In this document: positions 33,766-40,758 of the stretch, in pieces | Layout: every line of letters starts with the position of its first letter | Numbering within the stretch: position 1 is the stretch's first letter | From: a bacterium | GTDB lineage: Bacteria > Chloroflexota > Dormibacteria > UBA8260 > Bog-877 | Direction of reading: 5' to 3' | Assembly (NCBI GenBank): GCA_021791345.1 | Contig: JAJYWT010000151.1 | Location: forward strand, 1-62,301 | Length of the DNA: 62,301 nucleotides | Position numbers and translations under genes: made by a program | The notes under the pieces: generated by a model | The model's database searches: none | Told to the model about the DNA's origin: nothing | Seen by the model: only the letters and a program-made list of their open reading frames with translations

Positions 33766-34445
33766 TCGCCCACCATGGTCGCCGTATCAGTGCTGGTGAG
33801 ATGGGCCACGCACAGGTGCGGCTCCACCAGCGGGTGCAGCTCCGAGACCGTGACCGGGGCCCCCACCTCTGCCAGGGCTCCACGCAGCAAGCCCAGGTGC
33901 GCAGAGCAGATGAGCGGGCTGTTTCCGGCGGCTACCTCCAAAAACGGGCAGCGGTGAAGGTTGATGCGCGCGCCCCCGTCCGCCTCCTCCAGCTCGGGGC
34001 TGAATCCCAGATCCGCCAGCATCCCGAGAACGCGGGGCAGGCCCCCTCGACTCTCGGGAGCGTCCTCATGTACGAGCTCGGTGCCCCACCGGGTCCCGAT
34101 CTCCAACCCGGTCATCTCGGCGCTCGGAGTGGAGGTCGAGAGATAGTCCGACAACACCTCGGCCAGCATCCGGTATCCAGCCTCGGGTCCCGCATTCTCG
34201 ACTGCTCGCCAGATCCGCCGGGGCCGGCCCCTGCGCGACCGACGCTCTATGTCGGACGTGACCAGGCCTGCGCGCCCCAACACCTCCAGGTGGAACCTCA
34301 CCGTGTTGACGTGTATCCCCACTCGATCTGCCAGGGCCTGAGCGTCGACCGGTGACGGTGCCTTGCGGAGCTCCTCCAGCAGGGCGACTCGAGTCCAGTC
34401 CGAGAGGGCCCGGTGTGCCCGTAGAGAGGTGTCAGTCGTGTTCAC
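33762..34445 (-). CDS. COG2345/SufR-like transcriptional regulator (regulator 2)
   Basis: 227 residues. Winged helix: 'SDWTRVALLEELRKAPSPVDAQALADRVGIHVNTVRFHLEVLGRAGLVTSD', then basic 'RRSRRGRPRRIWRA'. C-terminal block 'INLHRCPFLEVA', 'SPLICSAHLGLLRGAL', 'EPHLCVAHL' gives Cys and His spaced as in SufR-like Fe-S regulators. GTG 34445 lies exactly at the predicted start of transcription from TATAAT (minus strand 34457-34452), implying a leaderless mRNA. Its own promoter carries a CAC-N10-GTG dyad. It heads the ten-gene operon and probably represses it when its cluster is intact. Confidence 0.88.
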   Translation of the reverse strand: MNTTDTSLRAHRALSDWTRVALLEELRKAPSPVDAQALADRVGIHVNTVRFHLEVLGRAGLVTSDIERRSRRGRPRRIWRAVENAGPEAGYRMLAEVLSDYLSTSTPSAEMTGLEIGTRWGTELVHEDAPESRGGLPRVLGMLADLGFSPELEEADGGARINLHRCPFLEVAAGNSPLICSAHLGLLRGALAEVGAPVTVSELHPLVEPHLCVAHLTSTDTATMVGE

Positions 34446-34450
34446 GCAAC

Positions 34451-34479
34451 AATTATACACTACAGATGTTGTGACAATT
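34451..34479 (-). promoter_or_regulatory. Regulator-2 operon promoter: dyad overlapping TATAAT
   Basis: ACAC (34457-34460), TACAGATGTT, GTG (34471-34473). Arms CACTACA/TGTTGTG match at six of seven positions and AATT flanks both ends. On the minus strand TATAAT (34457-34452) is a perfect -10, six bases before the GTG start. A -35-like TTGTCA lies inside the dyad region with a short spacer. A protein bound here would block polymerase. Confidence 0.6.
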
Positions 34480-35384
34480 CTGGCCCCACGGAAGCGTGCT
34501 GCCGCCCGACTTCCCTGAGGGTGGATGACCGTCCTGCTCCGAGTCCCGAGATTCACCCTGGTTAGCGTGGGGACGGCCGAGTCGGCTCGTACCCCGGGAC
34601 AGGGGCCCATTGCCGGTCACTGGGGACTGGGATGCGCTGCGACACGGAACCGGAGGCGATTGGCACCGGAGCCCGAGTCACGTCATGGTTTGCGAGTCCC
34701 GCTCCCCCTCCGGACTACAACACGGAATCTTTGTCGCCTCACGGTCAGAGGGGGCACACCTTGATGGACGCGACGCCTCTGACACCTTACGTCCACTGTC
34801 CCGAAACCGCCAAGGGTCGGTGGCACGGTGGCCCGCCCCACCCCATCTTCAGCCTCGGGCTGGGGCTCGCTCGCGACACCACCACAGGGGATGTGTTTCC
34901 GGCCACCTGATCCGACCACTTGGAGTCCCGACGGGACGAGAAGCTCGTACTTCCCCGCGATGCTCAGGCGGCCGACGCCGGGGTCGACTTCATGAGCCGC
35001 TGGCCAGCACTCTAGGTGACAGTCGTGACTACCGAGCCAGACATAGCCGGGATCGGGTCTCAAGCTTCCGCTGTGGGAGTCGAGCGGCAAGCGGTACCGC
35101 TCGACCGCATCAGTGGTGACACGCGGGGCCAGAACGAGGAGTGACGCCCGACGACCGGCACCGGTATGGGAGGGCCATGTGCTGGTGGGGAGGGGCTTGG
35201 CGCTCGCTCCTCGCCCGCGGCGCTCGACAGGCCAACCATGAGACGTCCGAGAAGCCGACCGGCTGCATCGCCGCCGAGCAGACCGTCCGCAGCCGCTCCT
35301 GGACGCTCCGGCCGGGGGACGAGCTGGTGCACATCACGAGCCACCCCGCTCCATGTCGTCCCACACCCAGCGACCAGGTGCGCT
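34480..35384. other. Long non-coding gap between regulator-2 operon and fumC
   Basis: About 900 bases. Frames exist on both strands (for example minus 34683-35090, 135 codons) but have no ribosome site, no recognised domain and odd composition. I see no tRNA, repeat or clear element remnant. It may hold element debris or an RNA that I cannot recognise. Confidence 0.4.
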
Positions 35385-36800
35385 TCAGGCTCCGGGAGCA
35401 TCCAGGGAGGGGACCACTTGCCGTTCGGGATCCAGCAACCGATCGATCTCCTCGGCGGAGAGTCCTGACCGCTCCATGGCCACCTCACGGACGGTGCGAT
35501 CGGACTCGTAGGCGGTGTGGGCGATCGCCGCCGCGGCGTCATATCCGATCGCCGGCACGAGTCCGGTGCAGATGGCGAGGCCGCGCTCCAGCAGCTCCGG
35601 GCCGCGACTGGTGGCGGTCACCCCGTCGATCGCGCTGCGGGCGAGGTTGGCGGCGGCGCGCCCCAGCAGCTCGATCTCCTCCAGCAGGTTGTGGGCCGCG
35701 ACCGGGAGCATGACGTTCAGCTCCAGCAAAGACCCGGTGGTGGCGGCCATGGCGACCGTCGCGTCGCACCCGATCACCTGGGCCACCACCATCAGCGCGG
35801 ACTCGCAGATGACCGGGTTCACCTTGCCGGGCATGATCGACGAACCCGGTTGGACGGCGGGGAGGTTCAGCTCGGCGATCCCGGCCCGCGGTCCGCAGCT
35901 GAGCAGGCGGATGTCGTTGGCGATCTTGTGGAGTGCGATGGCGGACCCCCGGACCGCACCGGACGTGAAGGCCACCGCGTCCAGGGTGGACTGGGCCTGG
36001 AAGTGATTCTCCGACTCCTTGAGGTTGGGGTCGTAGGTGGCGGCCAGACGCTTGATCACCCGCGCCGCGAACTCGGGGTGGGAGCCGATTCCGGTACCGA
36101 CGGCGGTTCCCCCGAGGGCGACCTCCACCAGCTGGCTCCTGGCGGCGTCCAGGCGGGCGAGCGCGCGCTCCACCTGGCCCCGGTAGCCGAGGAACTCCTG
36201 CCCCAGCCGGATCGGGGTCGCGTCCTGGAGGTGGGTGCGGCCGGTCTTGATGATGCCCCAGAGCGCTTCGCGCTGGCGGTCCAGCGCCGCCTGCAACTGC
36301 TCCAGAGCGGGAATCAGCTCCTCACTCATGGCGGAGAGCGCCGCCAGGTGGATCGCGGTCGGGAACACGTCGTTGCTGGACTGCCCAAGGTTGACGTGGT
36401 CATTGGGGTGGATGGTCGCCCGGTCGCCGCGCTCGGCCCCCATCAGCTCCAGGGCGCGGTTGGCGATGACCTCGTTGGCGTTCATGTTGGACGAGGTGCC
36501 GCTCCCGGTCTGGAAGATGTCGACCACGAACTCCTGGTCGAAGCGACCCTGGGCCACCTCGTCCGCGGCGGTGGCGATCGCCACCGCCCGCTCCTCGTCC
36601 AGCAGGCCGAGCTCGAGGTTGACCCGGGCCGCCTCCCGCTTGATCGCACCCAGCCCGGCGATCATGCGCCGGGGGAGGCGGAGAGTTGAGATCGGGAAGT
36701 TCACCACCGCACGCTGGGTGGAGGCGCCGTAGTAGGCGCGCGCCGGCACCGCCAGCTCGCCCATCGAGTCCCGCTCTACGCGGACCGGCTCCTCGCTCAT
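35385..36800 (-). CDS. fumC: Class II fumarate hydratase
   Basis: Reversibly hydrates fumarate to malate in the TCA cycle; Fe-free, oxidant-stable class. 471 residues. Superfamily signature 'GSSIMPGKVNPV', 'TGSGTSSNMNANEVIANRA', and 'TGRTHLQDATPIRLGQEF' with the catalytic His are present, and the C-terminal domain 'VREVAMERSGLSAEEIDRLLDPE' is intact. The start overlaps the PlsY-like stop (ATGA). It is last in a minus-strand run headed by the acyltransferase at 40410. Confidence 0.96.
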   Translation of the reverse strand: MSEEPVRVERDSMGELAVPARAYYGASTQRAVVNFPISTLRLPRRMIAGLGAIKREAARVNLELGLLDEERAVAIATAADEVAQGRFDQEFVVDIFQTGSGTSSNMNANEVIANRALELMGAERGDRATIHPNDHVNLGQSSNDVFPTAIHLAALSAMSEELIPALEQLQAALDRQREALWGIIKTGRTHLQDATPIRLGQEFLGYRGQVERALARLDAARSQLVEVALGGTAVGTGIGSHPEFAARVIKRLAATYDPNLKESENHFQAQSTLDAVAFTSGAVRGSAIALHKIANDIRLLSCGPRAGIAELNLPAVQPGSSIMPGKVNPVICESALMVVAQVIGCDATVAMAATTGSLLELNVMLPVAAHNLLEEIELLGRAAANLARSAIDGVTATSRGPELLERGLAICTGLVPAIGYDAAAAIAHTAYESDRTVREVAMERSGLSAEEIDRLLDPERQVVPSLDAPGA

Positions 36801-37483
36801 GCCCTTGAGTTTACGGGGGGACCGGGATCGGGAACCTCAGGCCCGGGCCGCCAGTCATCGAGCAGCCGGCGCATGAAGCTGTCCTGGGTCGCTCGCCGTT
36901 CCTTGTGCAGGGGGTAGTACCCCTCAAAGCGGCGCAGCACGAGGCAGAGCAGGATCCCCACCGCGATCACGGCGTAGGCGGTGGGGGCGCGGGCGAGAAT
37001 CAGGACCGCTGGCAGCCCCAGGTAGGCGACGAGCACACCCAGGCCACTGCGGTGCCCGATCCCGCTCACCGCCAGCAGCAAGAGGACGAACGCCACCCCG
37101 ACCGGGGACCACAGGAAGATCGCCCCCGTGGCGGTGCCCACCCCCCGGCCCCCGTTGTAGCGGAAGTAGATCGGCCAGCCGTTGCCGACGACGGCGGCCA
37201 GGCCGGCTCCGCCGGCGACCCAGGCCGGTGCGCCCAGCAGATCCGCGGCGAGCACCGGGACCAAGCCCTGTCCGAACTGGGCCGGACCGACGAAGGCGGC
37301 CGGCAGCAGCCCGACTGTGTGGAACAGGTTGCTGGTCCCGATCTTGCCCGTTCCGACCTGGCGGAGGTCCACCCCGGCGGCCCTGCCCATGAGCCACCCG
37401 ACGGGGATGCCCCCGAGGAGGTAGGCTCCGGCCCAGAGCAGCGCGATTGCCAGCGGCGTCCAGGGCGCCCCCGCCCCGGGCAT
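36797..37483 (-). CDS. PlsY-like glycerol-3-phosphate acyltransferase
   Basis: 228 residues, about six membrane helices. PlsY uses acyl-phosphate to acylate glycerol-3-phosphate. Motif 1 appears as 'GTGKIGTSNLFHTVG' (usual GSGNxGATN), the phosphate loop as 'YNGGRGVGTATG' (usual KGGKGVAT), and 'GNGWPIYF' replaces 'GHxWPVF'. The changes mark it as a divergent PlsY. Its ATG overlaps the DegV stop and its stop overlaps fumC. A charged C-terminal tail of about 35 residues is extra. Confidence 0.88.
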   Translation of the reverse strand: MPGAGAPWTPLAIALLWAGAYLLGGIPVGWLMGRAAGVDLRQVGTGKIGTSNLFHTVGLLPAAFVGPAQFGQGLVPVLAADLLGAPAWVAGGAGLAAVVGNGWPIYFRYNGGRGVGTATGAIFLWSPVGVAFVLLLLAVSGIGHRSGLGVLVAYLGLPAVLILARAPTAYAVIAVGILLCLVLRRFEGYYPLHKERRATQDSFMRRLLDDWRPGPEVPDPGPPVNSRA

Positions 37484-38358
37484 CAGGAGGGCGGGGGGCG
37501 GTCGACGACCCCGGCCGCACCCACCAGTCCAGGACCCGTGTGCAACGCGATCACCGGGGTGAGGCTGAGCCGCTCCACCTCCTGGGTGTCGAACAGCCCC
37601 CGCAGATGGTCCTCAAGCCTGGGGGCCGCCTGCGGCGCCGCCCCGCAGAAGACCGCGAGCCGCACCGGCTCTCCCTGGGGCATCCGGTCGCGCAGCTGCT
37701 GGGCAACCACGCGCAGGGCGCGGTTGGTGCCTCGCACCAGCGCCAGCCGGCGGACGTCGCCGCCGGTGAAGGCGAACACGGGACGGACGTGCAGGAGGTC
37801 GCTGCCGCGGCCGGCGAGGGCGGGGATCCGTCCGCTGCGGACCAGAAACTTCATGGTGTCGAGCGCGGCGATGACCCGGGCTGTCTCAGCCACCGCCTTC
37901 GTATGCTCCACCACCTGCTCCACCTCCAGCCCCTCCGCGCAGGCTCGGGCGGCAGCCTCGGACACCAGGGTGAACCCCCCGGCCGCCGTCCCGGTGTCGA
38001 TCACCTCCACTCGCCGCTTGGGCTGTTCCTCGCGGAGCATGTCGGCGGCCAGGCGCGCCGACTTGCCCATCATGGAGAAGCGGGACGGGATGGTGAGGCA
38101 CACGATCGCGGGCGCCTCGCACTTGCGAAAGGCGTTGAGATAGTCGCCCGGCGAAGGCGAGCTGCTGGTGGGAAGCGGCCCGGGATCCTGGAGGCGCGCG
38201 TACAGCTCGTCACTGGTGATGTCGACCCCGTCCCGGAGCACCCGGCCTTCGATCTCGATCGACATCGGCACGATCTGCACCCACGGGGCCTCCCCCAGAG
38301 CAGGAGCCAGACAGGCTCCGCTGTCCACGACCAGGGCGGTTCGGGCCTGCCCCGTCAC
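37483..38358 (-). CDS. DegV-family fatty-acid-binding protein
   Basis: 291 residues. N-terminal 'TALVVDSGACLAPALGE', 'LPTSSSPSPGDYLNAFRK', and 'CLTIPSRFSMMGKSARLAADM' match DegV, which holds a fatty acid for FakA-type kinases. 'VEVIDTGTAAGGFTLVSEAAARA' and 'RSGRIPALAG' follow. It sits between the PlsY-like and glycosyltransferase genes, with overlaps at both ends, which supports a role in handing acyl groups to lipid synthesis. Confidence 0.93.
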   Translation of the reverse strand: MTGQARTALVVDSGACLAPALGEAPWVQIVPMSIEIEGRVLRDGVDITSDELYARLQDPGPLPTSSSPSPGDYLNAFRKCEAPAIVCLTIPSRFSMMGKSARLAADMLREEQPKRRVEVIDTGTAAGGFTLVSEAAARACAEGLEVEQVVEHTKAVAETARVIAALDTMKFLVRSGRIPALAGRGSDLLHVRPVFAFTGGDVRRLALVRGTNRALRVVAQQLRDRMPQGEPVRLAVFCGAAPQAAPRLEDHLRGLFDTQEVERLSLTPVIALHTGPGLVGAAGVVDRPPPS

Positions 38359-39533
38359 CGGCTCGGCCCCGGGCGCACGTCCGGCAGGCTCACGCCCAGC
38401 TCCGAATAGATCGCCAACAGACGGTCAAGCATCACCTCGCTGCCATGATGACGCACCGCCTCGGACCGTGCCAGCGCCCCCTTACCCGCCAGCAGCGAAG
38501 GGTCGCGGGACACTTGCTCGAGGAGTGTCACCAAGGAGTCCTGCAGGCGGCGCTCCGATAGCTCGAAGGCGCCTGCGCCGGCTGCCTGGAGCCCCCCGGC
38601 GCGGGTGACGGCGACCGCACGGCCGCAAGCCATCGCCTCCAGCATCGCGATCGACAGCCCCTCGGCGGTTGACGGCAGGCAGAAGAGGTCGATGGACCGC
38701 CAGAAGTCGGCTCGGGCGGACACCCCCCCCAGCCGCCCCAGGTAGACGATGCGCGGATCGCGGGCCGCCGCGCGCTGGACCAGCGCCTTGAGCACACCCT
38801 CTCCAGCGATGAGCAGGCGCGAGTCCCGGCCCAGGCCGGCGCTCTCGAATGCCTTAAGTAGTGGACGGATCCCCTTCTCCGGGTCCAGCCGTCCGAGGTA
38901 TCCGACCACCAGCTCGCTTCGGGCCAGGCGCTGAGCGCGCAGGGTGCCCGCCCCCGGGGAGAACCGCCGCAGGTCCACCGCATTGGGGACCACCCGCAGT
39001 CGCTCAAGCGGGATCCCGACTCGAACCAGCCGCTCCCGATGGTCGGGATCGAAGACGATCACCCGCTGATAGCCGCGCAACCGTCCGGCCCAGAAGCGGT
39101 GCAGCTCGCGCATCACCGCCGCCCGGGCGGTGCCGGGGCTGCCAAAGGGCAGGTGGAAGGTGGCCACGGTGCCGACTCCCAGCCCCAGCGCCCGCTCCCC
39201 CACCCAGCCGTCATCCAGGGTCATGCTCAACGAGCAGTGCAGGAGCTGCGGTCGCCTGGTCTCCAGCCAGGCTGCCATGGCGGACCGGAATCCGGGGCGC
39301 GGGACGATCACGGTCTTGAAGTTCCAGGTCGGCCAGGCGACCACCTCCGCGGGGGTGCCCGGGACAATCGCGCCGTCCCGGGCGGCGTGATGGAACCTCA
39401 CCTCGGCTCCGCGCTCCTGGAGCCCGCCTGCGACCTGCTCGGAATAGCTGCTCAGCCCATCGGCGCGGTGGCCTGACGCGTGGCCCAGCCAGGCGAGCCG
39501 CAGTCCGTTCGCGAGCCGCCCCTCAGGAGTCAC
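38355..39533 (-). CDS. GT4-family glycosyltransferase
   Basis: 392 residues. GT-B fold; 'LRLAWLGHASGHRADGLSSYSEQVAGGL' acceptor side, 'VVGYLGRLDPEKGIRPLLKAFE' and 'FCLPSTAEGLSIAMLEAMACGRAVAVTRAGG' donor side with the E-x7-E motif. It overlaps the PatA-like acyltransferase stop by eleven bases through GTG 39533. In actinobacteria a PimA-type mannosyltransferase and PatA-type acyltransferase make phosphatidylinositol mannosides; this pair may do similar glycolipid work, but the sugar and acceptor are unknown. Confidence 0.92.
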   Translation of the reverse strand: MTPEGRLANGLRLAWLGHASGHRADGLSSYSEQVAGGLQERGAEVRFHHAARDGAIVPGTPAEVVAWPTWNFKTVIVPRPGFRSAMAAWLETRRPQLLHCSLSMTLDDGWVGERALGLGVGTVATFHLPFGSPGTARAAVMRELHRFWAGRLRGYQRVIVFDPDHRERLVRVGIPLERLRVVPNAVDLRRFSPGAGTLRAQRLARSELVVGYLGRLDPEKGIRPLLKAFESAGLGRDSRLLIAGEGVLKALVQRAAARDPRIVYLGRLGGVSARADFWRSIDLFCLPSTAEGLSIAMLEAMACGRAVAVTRAGGLQAAGAGAFELSERRLQDSLVTLLEQVSRDPSLLAGKGALARSEAVRHHGSEVMLDRLLAIYSELGVSLPDVRPGPSR

Positions 39534-40410
39534 GGCTGGGCCAGAGCCGACCCTCGTCGAACGGATACCACTGCTCCGGCCAGCGCCGCACCGCCGCTTC
39601 AAACACGTCCAAAATGGGGCGCAGCGCCTGCGCCGGGTCCTGGTCGCGGGTCACGTAGGTGGGGGGGTGAACCTCCACCAGATACCCGCCGGACGGGGAG
39701 CGGACGGCCACGACCGCGACCAGCGGGCAGCCCGTGCGCGCCGCCAGCAGTGCCGGGGCGGAGGAGAACCTGGTCCTGCAGCCCAGAAAGTCCACCTCCA
39801 CGGCGGGGGTCGCGCCGGGAATGTCAGCCAGCAGGGCGACCCATCCCCCGGAGTGGATGGTCTTGAGCAGGCTCCGTGCGGACGAATTCGCCAGGACCGC
39901 GTGCAGCCCGATCTGGGCGCGCGCCCAGACCACCAGATCACGCAGCACCGGGTTGCCCGCCTCGTCCATGACCGCGGTCAAGGGGACTCCCCGGGCGAGC
40001 GCGTAGGCCCCTCCGGCGTCCCAGGCCCCCAGATGGGCCAGCACCAGCACCCCGCCTCTGCCCTCGGCCCTGAGGTGCAGCACCTGGTCCTCCCCGAAGC
40101 CCCGGAAGGCTGGCAGCAGCCGCTCCCGCGGAAGCCGGTGAACCCAGAGGAAGTCGATGGCGGTGCGCGAGTACTCGCAGAAGCTGCGGCGCGCGAGGCG
40201 GCGCCGCTGCCCACGTTCGAGGTCGGGAAAGACCAGTCGGAAGTTGGCGATGGTGGCGCGGCGGCGGGCGGGCAGCAGGGCGAAGGCGGCATTGCCCACC
40301 GCGTCGGCTAAGCGATAGCGGGCAGGCCCGACCAGATGCAGCAGGCCGGCGGTGGCGTCGAGCCCCAGGCGCAGGGGCAGGAGCGGCTTTGGAGCCTCGC
40401 TGTCAGGCAT
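39523..40410 (-). CDS. LpxL/PatA-family lipid acyltransferase
   Basis: 295 residues. 'LAHLGAWDAGG' gives the HX4D motif (His-Asp pair) as in PatA of mycobacteria; 'ATIANFRLVFPDLERGQRRRLARRSFCEYSRTAIDFLW' is the family N-terminal helix. Membrane-associated transfer of an acyl chain to a glycolipid. ATG 40410 has GGAG directly adjoining, so a leaderless or weakly led start is likely. Longer frames are shadows of the thioredoxin-domain gene on the other strand. Confidence 0.9.
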   Translation of the reverse strand: MPDSEAPKPLLPLRLGLDATAGLLHLVGPARYRLADAVGNAAFALLPARRRATIANFRLVFPDLERGQRRRLARRSFCEYSRTAIDFLWVHRLPRERLLPAFRGFGEDQVLHLRAEGRGGVLVLAHLGAWDAGGAYALARGVPLTAVMDEAGNPVLRDLVVWARAQIGLHAVLANSSARSLLKTIHSGGWVALLADIPGATPAVEVDFLGCRTRFSSAPALLAARTGCPLVAVVAVRSPSGGYLVEVHPPTYVTRDQDPAQALRPILDVFEAAVRRWPEQWYPFDEGRLWPSRDS

Positions 40411-40758
40411 CTCCGGATTGTCGCAACTGGACGGGGGCGGCCCGGGACATGTACTGAGCGACCCGTGGTCGTGACGCGGTGCGCCAGCTCTGGTGAGTCG
40501 GGGCGGTTCCGATGCTTTGCGGGCGATCCGGCACGCGAGTGAGCCGGCAGTCGGGGCGGGCGCGGCCGGCGAGCCACACCGGTCACGGTGGCCCGCCGCG
40601 GACCACGGCTCGAACTGGGAACAAAGCGGCGATGGGGGATCACGGCGTCGCCTTGGCGCGCGGACTCGATCCGCGGTCGCCAACCCGGGGCACCCCCACT
40701 CGGTCCCGGGACGATCCGGACGCAGGGTCAGAAGCTTGCGCTGTCCTAAGGTGGAGGC
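40411..40758. other. Divergent intergenic region
   Basis: 348 bases between the acyltransferase (minus) and the thioredoxin-domain gene (plus). TAAGGT (40747-40752) could be a -10 for the plus gene, close to GTG 40759. Arg/Gly-rich frames here are not credible genes. Confidence 0.4.

Noticed and set aside
34683..35090. 135-codon minus frame in the long gap
   Set aside because: No ribosome site, no domain, odd composition; kept only as a remark on the gap.
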